This document shows, in pieces, positions 44,003-51,877 of a DNA stretch of 64,000 nt. The translations under genes and the position numbers were made by a program. Location of the stretch: assembly GCF_015477355.1 (NCBI RefSeq), contig NZ_JADLRJ010000001.1:744001-808000 (forward strand), in the 5' to 3' direction. The DNA is from Nocardia blacklockiae. Its GTDB lineage: Bacteria; Actinomycetota; Actinomycetes; Mycobacteriales; Mycobacteriaceae. The notes under the pieces were generated by a model, which was not told the origin of the DNA, searched no databases, and saw only the letters and a program-made list of their open reading frames with translations. How positions within the stretch are numbered: the first letter of the stretch is position 1; every line of letters begins with the position of its first letter.

Positions 44003-44368
44003 ATGGCTGAGGAGATGGAGTTCTGGCACAATCCGCGGTGTTCGAAGAGCCGGGCGGCGAAGTCGGCGCTGGACGCGGCGGGGGTCGCCTACACCGAGCG
44101 GCGGTATCTGGAGGATCCGCCGAGTGCCGACGAGCTGCGCGCGGTGCTGGACAAGCTCGGGCTGGAGCCGTGGGACATCACCCGCACCGGCGAGGACGAG
44201 GCGAAGGAACTCGGAATCGCCGGGTGGGCGCGCACGCCCGCCGACCGCGAGCACTGGATCGAGACGCTGGCGCTGCACCCGAAGCTCATCCAGCGGCCGA
44301 TCATCGCCACGCCCGACGGGCACGCGGTCGTCGCCCGCGACGAACAGACGCTGAAGTCGGTGCTGTGA
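44003..44368 (+). CDS. ArsC-family (glutaredoxin-type) arsenate reductase-like protein
   Basis: The 121-residue protein has the ArsC/Spx thioredoxin-like fold with HNPRCSKSRAAKSAL; Cys (about residue 13) is the catalytic cysteine, and LIQRPIIATPDGHAVVAR contains the Arg residues that hold arsenate in ArsC. Many family members without an ars operon have other or unknown roles; no arsenite pump or ArsR is next to it. A TATGGT box lies 6 bases before the ATG, so the transcript is probably leaderless. Confidence 0.85.
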   Translation: MAEEMEFWHNPRCSKSRAAKSALDAAGVAYTERRYLEDPPSADELRAVLDKLGLEPWDITRTGEDEAKELGIAGWARTPADREHWIETLALHPKLIQRPIIATPDGHAVVARDEQTLKSVL

Positions 44369-44461
44369 CGCGAGGACCGTTGTCCCGCAGCGTGTTCGGG
44401 TAGCCCCGGCATTACCTGACGCGTAATCGACTTCGCCCGCCCGCTCGAAGATGCTGGTGTC

Positions 44462-44836
44462 ATGAGCGAATACGACAGCAACGACTACCGGACCATCGCC
44501 CAGCGCTACATCGACGCGTGGAACGAGCAGGACGCGGACAAGCGGCGCGCCCTGCTCGCGGAGGTCTACACCCCGGACGCCACCTACACCGACCCGCTGG
44601 CGTCGGTGACGGGGCTCGACGCGATCGACCAGGTGATCGCCGGCGCCCAGCAGCAGTTCGCGGGCCTGCGGTTCACCCTGGGCGACCGGGTGGACGGCCA
44701 CCACGGCATCGCCCGGTTCACCTGGAATCTCGGCGCTCCCGGCGGCGAGGCCCTGGTGGTGGGCTTCGACGTGATCGCCCTGGACGGGGGCCGCATCGCA
44801 CAGGTCCACGGCTTCCTGGACAAGGTGCCCGCCTAG
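44462..44836 (+). CDS. SnoaL-like / NTF2-fold protein
   Basis: The 124-residue protein has an NTF2-like cone fold: RYIDAWNEQDADKRRALLAEVYTPDATYTDPL at the start, then FRFTLGDRVDGHHGIARFTWNLG in outline and VVGFDVIALDGGRIAQVHGFLD at the end, the SnoaL-like ketosteroid-isomerase group. Members bind small hydrophobic molecules, some as isomerases or cyclases. The function cannot be given without context; a terminator-type hairpin separates it from the convergent monooxygenase remnant. Confidence 0.8.
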   Translation: MSEYDSNDYRTIAQRYIDAWNEQDADKRRALLAEVYTPDATYTDPLASVTGLDAIDQVIAGAQQQFAGLRFTLGDRVDGHHGIARFTWNLGAPGGEALVVGFDVIALDGGRIAQVHGFLDKVPA

Positions 44837-44850
44837 CGGCCCGGAGACAT

Positions 44851-44899
44851 CGGTGCGCACGGGGATCCCTCAGCGGTCCGCCGCTCCCCGTGCGCACCG
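44851..44899. terminator. 15-bp perfect hairpin between convergent genes
   Basis: Positions 44851-44865 and 44885-44899 are exact reverse complements. The 19-base loop contains a further AGCGG/CCGCT stem. It lies between the stops of the SnoaL-like gene and the monooxygenase-like gene and should end transcription from both sides. Confidence 0.8.
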
Positions 44900-44955
44900 A
44901 GTTGCGTTGCGGTAGAAGGATTTCCGGCGGCACGGGCGACATGAGCCCGGCCGCT

Positions 44956-45900
44956 TCAGTGCGCGGCCGCGGACTCCAGCGGGAACGGCGGCGCGCCGAC
45001 CCCGGTGATGCGCAGGTTGCCCCACGGGTCGCGCTCCTGCAGCGTCGCCGCCGCGGGAGTGCCGCCCGGCAGCGTGAGGTGCACGTGCCCGCGACCCGGA
45101 TCCGGCAGCTCCGACCCGTCCGCCGCCGAAACCCGCCCGTACCAGTGGTACCGGCCGTCGATCGGATCGGGATGACCGTTCAGCGTCACCGTCACCGGGA
45201 CCTCCGCACCCGGCGCGTCCAGCAGCGCGGGACCCGAATACTCGTAGGCCGCAACGCGTTCCGAGGCAACGGTCAGATCGAAATGCCGTGGATCGAGACG
45301 GCGCACGGCACGCCGGTAGGACGCGGACGACCCTGGCCAGCCGACCGTCTCCTCGCTACGTTGATTCGAAACGCTCTGCGCACCAAGCCGTCTCGCACGA
45401 ACGCGCCGCTCGAACTCGTGCTGGGTCGCCGACCGCACCTCGATGCGATCGGCGGCACTGCGGCGCAGCAGCTGCACGCCCTGCCGGATGTACCGCGCTT
45501 GCGCCTCGAGCACCGGCCCCGTCCGCCCTTGTCCCACCGGCGAATTCGGCCCCGCGACGAGAAACAGATTCGGGAACCCGTGCACCGCCACACCGAGAAA
45601 CGCCGAGGGCCGCGCACTCCATGCGTCCCGCAGCGACAGGCCGCGCGTCCCCGTGATGTGCAACCCGGCGAACCGCGCCGGGTCGTGCGGCGACCCCGCC
45701 GTCACCACGACCAGCCGCGGCCGCAGCCCGCGTCCGTCGGCGGTGCGGACGGTCCAGCGATCGGCCTCCTCGTCGAAGTCGAGAGCCGCACCCTGTGCCT
45801 CGCCCAGCACCGCGAAGTCCGCGATCCCGGCCCGCCGCAGCTCGGCCGCCATCGCGAGACCGGCGAGCCCCGCGCCGACGACCACGATCTCGGCCGTCAC
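44956..45900 (-). pseudogene. flavin monooxygenase with large internal deletion, fused to DUF4873
   Basis: The open frame (314 codons) starts with a normal FAD motif (VVVGAGLAGLAMAAELRRAG) and jumps after about 35 residues to ALDFDEEADRWTVRTADG, normally some 100 residues later. It also lacks the NADPH-binding GxGxxG and the Baeyer-Villiger fingerprint. The C-terminal monooxygenase part (GVAVHGFPNLFLVAGPNSPVGQG) and a DUF4873 domain (about 210-314) are intact. The frame is open, so it is either an in-frame decayed gene or a very reduced FAD-binding protein. The GTG at 45900 overlaps the stop of the AurF-type oxygenase. Catalysis as a monooxygenase is unlikely. Confidence 0.65.
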
Positions 45901-46853
45901 AGCAGCCCCTGCCGCCGCCACAGCCACTGCCCGGCCGGCCCGATCAGCCCCTGCTTGTCCAGGAACGCACCGAGATTCGCCGCGCCGCTGCCCAGCGCGC
46001 GCTTGGCATGCGGGTTCGCGCGCGCCACCCGCCGCGCCGCCCGGCCGTCCAGGCCCGCCCGCTCGTACATGTGCCGGTTGGTCATCAGATGCACGAACAG
46101 CGGCGCGGCCACCGCGACACACAGCCGCGTGTAGGCGAGTTCGGCCCGCGACATGGCCGGGACCCGCCGCGCCAGCGCGTCCCGCGCGAAGCCGATGTGA
46201 CGGGCCTCCTCGGTGACGTGGATGCGCATCACCCGCGAGACCAGCGGCTGCAACTCGGGATCGTCGAGGGTGCGGCGCTGCAGGGCGTCGAAGATCTCCT
46301 CGCCGACCAGCGCGCCGACCCACGTCATCGAGCCGCGCAGGAACAGCTGCAATCCCGAGATGGCCAGGCGCGCGGGCCGCCGCGGCCAGTAGGGCCGCGC
46401 CTCGATACGGTCGATGAGCTTGCCGAACATCATCATGTGCCGGCACTCGTCGCCCATCTCGGTGAGCGTGTAGTGCGAGTGCCGGGTGGTGGGGTCGCCG
46501 TTCATCAACTCGCGCAACAGCAGCCGGTTCAGCAGGTTCTCGAACCAGATGCCGACCGACAGCACGTTCGCCAGCTCCTGCCGCGACAGCTCGCGGCGCT
46601 GTTCCGGCGTCATCGACTCCCACAGCGCGGTGCCGTAGAGCGACACCACCTCCGGCGGCAGGAACAACTTCTCCGGATCCAGCGACGCGTCCCAGTCCAG
46701 GTCGACCACCGGATCGTAGGACTTGCGCACCGATCCGGTGAGCAGGCGTTGCGCGAAGGACTCCGCGGGCAGCGCGGCGGTCCCGCGCGCGGCCTCCGGC
46801 GGCGTGCGCCGCGACCCGGGGACGCGCGGGCGCCGCACGACATCGTTGTCCAT
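45897..46853 (-). CDS. AurF-family diiron N-oxygenase-like protein
   Basis: The 318-residue protein is an all-helical ferritin-like diiron oxygenase of the AurF/p-aminobenzoate N-oxygenase family. The metal ligands lie in ENLLNRLLLRELMNG (Glu), EMGDECRHMMMFG (ExxxxxH) and HVTEEARHIGFA (EExxH). AurF oxidises arylamines to nitro groups, but relatives in mycobacteria and Nocardia have other or unknown substrates. A consensus promoter (46899-46927) serves the gene and overlaps an operator of the divergent TetR. It is coupled to the reduced flavin monooxygenase. Confidence 0.85.
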   Translation of the reverse strand: MDNDVVRRPRVPGSRRTPPEAARGTAALPAESFAQRLLTGSVRKSYDPVVDLDWDASLDPEKLFLPPEVVSLYGTALWESMTPEQRRELSRQELANVLSVGIWFENLLNRLLLRELMNGDPTTRHSHYTLTEMGDECRHMMMFGKLIDRIEARPYWPRRPARLAISGLQLFLRGSMTWVGALVGEEIFDALQRRTLDDPELQPLVSRVMRIHVTEEARHIGFARDALARRVPAMSRAELAYTRLCVAVAAPLFVHLMTNRHMYERAGLDGRAARRVARANPHAKRALGSGAANLGAFLDKQGLIGPAGQWLWRRQGLL

Positions 46854-46876
46854 GACAGCTCTCCCAATGCTCGATT

Positions 46877-46924
46877 ACCGATACAGGCTGTAACACTCAG
46901 ATTAGTGAGACACCATGTATCGGT
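46877..46924. promoter_or_regulatory. TetR-type operator arms in the aurF/tetR divergent region
   Basis: ACCGATACA (46877-46885) and TGTATCGGT (46916-46924) are a perfect 9-bp inverted repeat. The second arm overlaps the -35 box of the AurF-type gene and the first lies in its leader, so binding would block it. Confidence 0.6.
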
Positions 46925-46927
46925 CAA
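46899..46927 (-). promoter_or_regulatory. sigma-70-type promoter of the AurF-type oxygenase
   Basis: On the minus strand, TTGACC (46927-46922) and TAATCT (46904-46899) are separated by exactly 17 bases. The predicted start is about 40 bases before the ATG at 46853. Confidence 0.65.
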
Positions 46928-46951
46928 TAGGGCGGCGAGTATCGTGGCGGT

Positions 46952-47689
46952 GTGACCGAGACCAGCGGAAAGTCCGGATCGCGCCGGACGGGCGCGGCCG
47001 TCGACGGCCGCAGCACGCGCTGGCACGGCCACAAGCAGCAGCGTCGCGCCGAGGTGCTCGACGCGGCGATCGCGGTGATCGAGGAGCACGGCGTCGAGGT
47101 GTCGGTGCAGCAGATCGCCGACCGGCTGCGGCTGCCGCGCCCGGTGGTCTACCGCCACTTCGACGGCCGCGCCGACCTCGACGAGCAGATCCGCCGCCGC
47201 ATCCTGGAGTCGCTGCTGGCGGAGCTGATGCCGACGCTGCGGGCGGACGGCACGCTCAAGGACGCCGTGCGCGGGGCGGTCGGCACCTACGTCGGCTGGG
47301 TGGACCGGCACCCGCGCCTGCACCGATTCCTGGCCGGCGGTGCGCCGCAGGGTGATTCGTCGTCGGCGCTGGCCGGCGCCCGCGACCGGATCGGGGGTCA
47401 GCTGTCGGACCTGTTCGCCACCACGCTCTCGCGATTCGGGATCGAGACCGACCGGGCGCGGCCGATGGCGCTGGGCATCATCGGCTTCGTCGACGGGGTG
47501 GTCAACGGCTGGCGCGCGGATGCCGCGAGTTCGCTCGCCTCCGAGCAGGTGGTGGGCATCGTCTCGGCCTCGGTGCTGGCCATCTTCGAGGGCAACGCGC
47601 GCAGCCTGGGTGTTCCGCTGCAGCGCGACACCATGGTCTCCGAGCTGCTGGAGCGGGCGGAAGCGCCGCGCGTGCAGCAGGTTTCGTGA
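46952..47689 (+). CDS. TetR-family regulator, divergent from the AurF-type gene
   Basis: The 245-residue protein has a TetR helix-turn-helix after a 30-residue basic tail (RRAEVLDAAIAVIEEHGVEVSVQQIADRLRLPRPVVYRHFDGRADLDEQI in outline) and a C-terminal ligand domain (TetR_C of the mycobacterial type, with LHRFLAGGA and GIIGFVDGVVNGW). The GTG at 46952 starts the conserved part. It likely represses the divergent AurF-type operon through the 9-bp arms in the shared region. Confidence 0.88.
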   Translation: MTETSGKSGSRRTGAAVDGRSTRWHGHKQQRRAEVLDAAIAVIEEHGVEVSVQQIADRLRLPRPVVYRHFDGRADLDEQIRRRILESLLAELMPTLRADGTLKDAVRGAVGTYVGWVDRHPRLHRFLAGGAPQGDSSSALAGARDRIGGQLSDLFATTLSRFGIETDRARPMALGIIGFVDGVVNGWRADAASSLASEQVVGIVSASVLAIFEGNARSLGVPLQRDTMVSELLERAEAPRVQQVS

Positions 47690-47744
47690 GCGCCGCCGGA
47701 CGCATCTGTGGTGCGTGACGGTCGGTTTCACTAATGTCGCAGCG

Positions 47745-48461
47745 GTGCTCGCAACACCGACCCTGATCGACCTGCTCGACGATGCCGCCCTGCTCTCGCT
47801 GGAGCACCAGATGCATCTCACCGATCTGCTCGGAGAGCACTCCTGGCGCTGCGATCTGGCGGGCGGGCGGTTCGAATTCGTCGCCGCCGAGGCGACGTTC
47901 GCGTGCACGGAGGTGCATCTGCTGGGCACCGCGGCCCCGGAGGCGGAGTCGTGGCTGTGGTCGTGGGCGAACCCGCTGGGGTTCCCGGAGCCGGTGACCG
48001 CGGTCGCGAAAGCGGTGCGGTACTTCGGGGTTCAGCACCGGATCAACGAGCTGGCGTCGGCCGAGTTGCCGTTCGCCACGGTGTCGGGGACGCGGCCGGA
48101 GCCGGCGCAGGTCGTCGGCGTGCTGATGGAGGCCGCGAAGATCATCACCGGCCACTGGATGGGGTACACCGCGGTGGTGGGGGAGGCGGGCGCCCGCGCG
48201 GCGTTCCTCGTCGAGCACCCGGAATTCCGGCTGCCGCAACCGGAACCGGCCCGGATCGCCGAGATCCTGACCCGGGGTGCCACCGGTGTCGGCCTGTCCG
48301 ACCACCGCCGCGCGGTGCGCAGCTACCTGCGCCGCCGCGGCCTGACCGCCACGCTCGACGCGACCCGCCGCCACCTCACCTTCACCGGTCCGGACATCTT
48401 CGGCACGGTCGAATTCGACGCCGACGGCCGCATCGGCACGGTGCACGCGAAGCGGACCTAG
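47745..48461 (+). CDS. DUF6882-like hypothetical protein
   Basis: The 238-residue soluble protein has no signal peptide. It is rich in short alpha/beta blocks such as LLGEHSWRCDLAGGRFEFV, GTAAPEAESWLWSWANPLGFPEPV and AKAVRYFGVQHRINELASAELP, a pattern I associate with DUF6882, a family without known function. A TAATGT -10 box lies 7 bases before the GTG at 47745, which supports this start and a leaderless transcript. It begins 55 bases after the TetR gene. Confidence 0.65.
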   Translation: MLATPTLIDLLDDAALLSLEHQMHLTDLLGEHSWRCDLAGGRFEFVAAEATFACTEVHLLGTAAPEAESWLWSWANPLGFPEPVTAVAKAVRYFGVQHRINELASAELPFATVSGTRPEPAQVVGVLMEAAKIITGHWMGYTAVVGEAGARAAFLVEHPEFRLPQPEPARIAEILTRGATGVGLSDHRRAVRSYLRRRGLTATLDATRRHLTFTGPDIFGTVEFDADGRIGTVHAKRT

Positions 48462-48551
48462 GGCGCGGACCCGCCGGGCGCTGTCGGCACCGGGTGCCGT
48501 CGCGGTGGCTGCGGGCAGCGTGTCGGGGCTCTCTCGTAAATGCTGTGGGGC

Positions 48552-49301
48552 TCAGCCGTAGACGCGGGCGGGCGTCGCGACGGGGTGCATCTCGGTGACG
48601 TGCAGGGTGGGCGTCATCTGTGTCTCGGGCCGGGCGCTGTTCGGTTCCACCTTGCCGCGCACCGAGACCCAGGTGTCGTCCGGCGGGGGATCGATGACCC
48701 CGGCCAGATGGACGCGCAGGAGCTGGGCGTCGGCGACGCAGCAGGTGATGACCAGGCGGCCGAGGTCGACGCCGCCGCTGGTGCCGTCGGTGCGCGGCGC
48801 GCCGTCGTTCTCGGTGCGGACGATGAAGCCCAGCACGGTGATCTCGCGGCGGTCGAGTTCGCCGCTCGAATCGTAGGAGGCGCGGTCGATCAGGTCGTAC
48901 ATGCGCAGCGTCGGGGCGTCGCCCGCGGGGAGCGGTCCGAAGGGGAACTTGCCGTCGTCGGTGCTCGCGGGAGTGCCGACGCTGGCCTGTGCGGTGCTGC
49001 CGGACTGCACCGATCCCGCGCCGAGGGCGGGCGGCACGACGATCAGCAGGGCCGCGATCGGCGCCAGCAGCAGCCACTGCGGGCGGCCGGTGTGCTGGTG
49101 GTCGGAATCGGCCGCGGCCCAACCGGTCCGGATGTCGCGCCCGATGGCGACGAGCGCCAGCAGGGTCAGCGCCACGCCGCTGGCGATCAGGTACGGCTGC
49201 AGGCCGGGTTTGACGTAGCGCAGGTAGGTGTCGTCCAGCGCGATCTTCGTCACCGCGCCGCCGATCAGCAGCAGCACGAAATTCTGTGTCACCCGGTTCA
49301 T
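48552..49301 (-). CDS. TIGR03943-family permease partner
   Basis: The 249-residue protein has two membrane segments in the first 105 residues (NFVLLLIGGAVTKIAL, IASGVALTLLALVAIG) plus a third (WLLLAPIAALLIVVPPAL), followed by an outward or soluble domain with TCCVADAQLLRVHL. This layout matches TIGR03943 (YcgQ), the usual partner of a DUF318/YcgR permease, which is encoded immediately upstream with an ATGA overlap. The transported substrate of the pair is unknown; metal homeostasis is often proposed. Confidence 0.82.
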   Translation of the reverse strand: MNRVTQNFVLLLIGGAVTKIALDDTYLRYVKPGLQPYLIASGVALTLLALVAIGRDIRTGWAAADSDHQHTGRPQWLLLAPIAALLIVVPPALGAGSVQSGSTAQASVGTPASTDDGKFPFGPLPAGDAPTLRMYDLIDRASYDSSGELDRREITVLGFIVRTENDGAPRTDGTSGGVDLGRLVITCCVADAQLLRVHLAGVIDPPPDDTWVSVRGKVEPNSARPETQMTPTLHVTEMHPVATPARVYG

Positions 49302-50362
49302 CGCGCCCCCACGAAGAGCAGACCGGCCAGCGCGCCGCACGCGGTGGCCACGGCGAAGGTCATCGGCGCGAACCGCAGGGCGAAGCGCCGCCCGAACGTG
49401 CCCGCCTGCATCGCGAACAGTTTCACGTCGACCGCCGGGCCCACCACCAGGAAGACCAGGCGCGGCAGCAGCGGCAGCCCGGACATGCTCGCCGCGACGA
49501 ACGCGTCGGCCTCCGAACACAGCGCCAGCACCACCGCCAGCACCGCGAGCACCAGGATCGACACCGCGAGCTGCCCGCCGAGGTGGCGATACCAGTCGGC
49601 CGGGACGAGCACGTGCAGGGCGGCCGCCGCGGCGGCGCCGACCACGAGAAACGCTGCGGCTTGCAGGAAGTCGTGCCGCGCGGCCTCGGTGAACACCTGC
49701 CACCGCGAGCGCCCGGGCGTCCAGTGCTCGTGCCCGTGCGGCCGCGCGGTGAACCATTCCGGCCGCCCGAACCGCGCCCACAGGAAACCCATGACCAGCG
49801 CCGTGGCCAGCGAACCGGCGAACCGCGCCGCCACCATCCCGGGCTCGCCGGGGAACGCCACGGCCGTCGCGATCAGCACGACGGGATTGACCGCGGGCGC
49901 GGAGAGCAGGAACGCGAAAGCCGCGGCGCCGGGCGCGCCCTGGTCCATCAGCCGCCGCGACACCGGCACCGCCCCGCACTCGCAGCCCGGCAGCGCGATC
50001 CCGGCCAGCCCGGCCACGCCGATGGCCGCGGTCTCGTTGCGCGGCAGCAGTTTCCGCAGCAGATCCGGCGACACGAACGCCGCGATGCCCCCGCTGATCA
50101 CCACGCCGAGCACGAGGAACGGCACGGCCTGCACGAACACGCCGGTGAAAACCGTTGCGCCCGTGCCCCATGTCGCCTCGGCATCGAACCACCCGCCGAT
50201 CGGCCCCGCGAAGACGAAGCCGAGCGCCAGTAATCCGGCCAGCACATACGTCGACGACAAGCGCGGCGCGGGCCGGTACGTGGCCCCGCCCCGCTCCGGT
50301 GGTGCCGAAGGCTCCGGCACGGCCTCGGGCGGCGTGCCCGGCCTCGACCCCGTATGCGGCAT
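49298..50362 (-). CDS. DUF318/YcgR-type permease
   Basis: The 354-residue protein has about eight membrane helices in two halves. GLAGIALPGCECGAVPVSRRL (with the CEC motif) and LSAPAVNPVVLIATAVAF in the first half and LALCSEADAFVAASM in the second are the conserved signatures of the permease family PF03773. The ATG at 50362 is preceded by GTG codons in frame (for example 50368), and a longer start at 50509 cannot be ruled out. It is the first gene of a two-gene operon with the TIGR03943 partner. Confidence 0.82.
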   Translation of the reverse strand: MPHTGSRPGTPPEAVPEPSAPPERGGATYRPAPRLSSTYVLAGLLALGFVFAGPIGGWFDAEATWGTGATVFTGVFVQAVPFLVLGVVISGGIAAFVSPDLLRKLLPRNETAAIGVAGLAGIALPGCECGAVPVSRRLMDQGAPGAAAFAFLLSAPAVNPVVLIATAVAFPGEPGMVAARFAGSLATALVMGFLWARFGRPEWFTARPHGHEHWTPGRSRWQVFTEAARHDFLQAAAFLVVGAAAAAALHVLVPADWYRHLGGQLAVSILVLAVLAVVLALCSEADAFVAASMSGLPLLPRLVFLVVGPAVDVKLFAMQAGTFGRRFALRFAPMTFAVATACGALAGLLFVGAR

Positions 50363-50540
50363 CGACACTGCGTATACCCCCGTTGCTGACGACGTTCCGA
50401 CCGATACCGAGCGCCCGCCCGCTTCCCGAACCGCCCGAGCAGACCCGGGAGTCACCGGAAGCGAACACGAGCGATGATCGCACAGCGGGGTGACATCTCG
50501 GCTTCGCACGCCTGACGAGACCGGAATCGAGGTGCCCCGG

Positions 50541-51737
50541 TTACGCCGCCCGCTCCCGCGCGAGCACCCGATAACTGTTGTGCCACAACCACTCCACCGG
50601 CCCCCGCTCGAACCGCCGCAACCACACGTGCGCGAACACCAGCATCACCGCGCACACCCCGAGATACACCGCCACGGTGAACGGCACACGGGCGTCGGGG
50701 GAGACCCGCGCGGCGAGCCCGAGCCCCCAGCCGTAGCACAGCGCCGACGCCACCAGGTTCTGCAGGATGTAGCAGCTCAGCGCCATCCGCCCGACCTCGG
50801 CGAAGCGCCTGCCCGCGAACCCGGTGCGCGAGCGCCCGACATAGAACCGCGCGACCGCGGCGAGAATGCCCAGCGACACCAGCGGCGCGGTCCCGTACCG
50901 GGTGAACAGCACGAAATCCCCGTTCCACACGCCCAGCACCAGATCCAGCGGCGCGGCGACGCCGAACCCGAGAATCATCAAGCGCCGCCGGAGCGGCGCG
51001 CCCGCGGGTTCGAACAGCCCCGCCCGAAACAGCCTGGCGCCGAGCAGGAACAACGCCACCGACATCGGGAACACGAACAGCGGCTCCATCCGGAACATCC
51101 CGGCGTTCTCCACCCGGAACAGCACCAGGTCCCAGAACGACCCGTCGGCATACGGATTCGGATCCAGCGGCTGCCGCGCACCCGAATCCGGTTGCGCCGC
51201 AACGGCCATCAGCACACCGATCAGTGTCAGCAGGACCAGGTGCACCCCGGCCGCGCCGTACAGCCAGCGCCGCTGCGCCCGCGGCCCGGTGGCGAGCGCA
51301 AACGCCACCACCGCGCCGGTGACCGCGTAGCCCATCAGCACGTCGAACTCCGCGACGAACAGGAAGTTCAGCAGCCCGTCGAGCAGCAGCAGCGCGGCCC
51401 GCCACGGATACTTCCCCGGCCAGGCGCGCCCGCCCCGCACCGCCGAGCGCTGCTGAATGGCCAGGCCGATGCCGAACATGACGGTGAGCAGCCCGAGGAA
51501 CTTGCCCTGCGCCAGCTGCTGCAGCACCCGCTCCGTCCAGCCCCACGCGCCCTCGGGGCCGCCTAGATCCTTCAGGTAGCCGATGATTCCCTCGGGATCG
51601 GTGAGGATCCAGACGTTGGTGCCCAGCGTGCCCAGGATGGCGATGCCGCGCAGCACGTCCAGCGCCGGCAGGCGGGCGGGGCGGGCTGCGGCGAGATCGG
51701 AGCCGGGCGTGTCGGCCCGGGCGAGCGATTCGGTCAT
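50541..51737 (-). CDS. DUF418 integral membrane protein
   Basis: The 398-residue protein has about 9-10 hydrophobic segments and the DUF418/YeiB signatures: LPALDVLRGIAILGTLGTNVW at the start, MFGIGLAIQQRS, and ALSCYILQNLVASALCYGWG, with PVEWLWHNSY at the C-terminus (GPxEWLWR in the family). The family resembles acyltransferase-3 membrane proteins and has no proven function. The ATG at 51737 is chosen over the ATG at 51752, as it begins the conserved part. It is divergent from dop. Confidence 0.85.
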   Translation of the reverse strand: MTESLARADTPGSDLAAARPARLPALDVLRGIAILGTLGTNVWILTDPEGIIGYLKDLGGPEGAWGWTERVLQQLAQGKFLGLLTVMFGIGLAIQQRSAVRGGRAWPGKYPWRAALLLLDGLLNFLFVAEFDVLMGYAVTGAVVAFALATGPRAQRRWLYGAAGVHLVLLTLIGVLMAVAAQPDSGARQPLDPNPYADGSFWDLVLFRVENAGMFRMEPLFVFPMSVALFLLGARLFRAGLFEPAGAPLRRRLMILGFGVAAPLDLVLGVWNGDFVLFTRYGTAPLVSLGILAAVARFYVGRSRTGFAGRRFAEVGRMALSCYILQNLVASALCYGWGLGLAARVSPDARVPFTVAVYLGVCAVMLVFAHVWLRRFERGPVEWLWHNSYRVLARERAA

Positions 51738-51877
51738 GCCGACCATTCTCATACGACTGTATTGCCCTGGTCGTCCGCCCTTCGGAGGACTCCGGCGTCC
51801 TCCTCGCGACCGATCCGGCCGGGCCGGACGGGCACCGGGATCACCCCGAGCGTCCGCCGGTCGCCTAGGCTCGAGTC

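Noticed and set aside
43558-44010. Open frames between the helicase and the ArsC-like gene
   Set aside because: Translations are low-complexity and overlap the helicase tail in another frame; no ribosome site.
48486-48498. Palindrome GGCACC-G-GGTGCC between two convergent genes
   Set aside because: A one-base loop cannot form a hairpin, no promoter is near, and such GC-rich short palindromes are frequent at this base composition.
9735-51877. Genomic island with integrase or tRNA border
   Set aside because: No integrase, transposase, tRNA or direct-repeat border could be seen at either end, and base composition looks like the rest of the window, so only a lineage-specific block is claimed.
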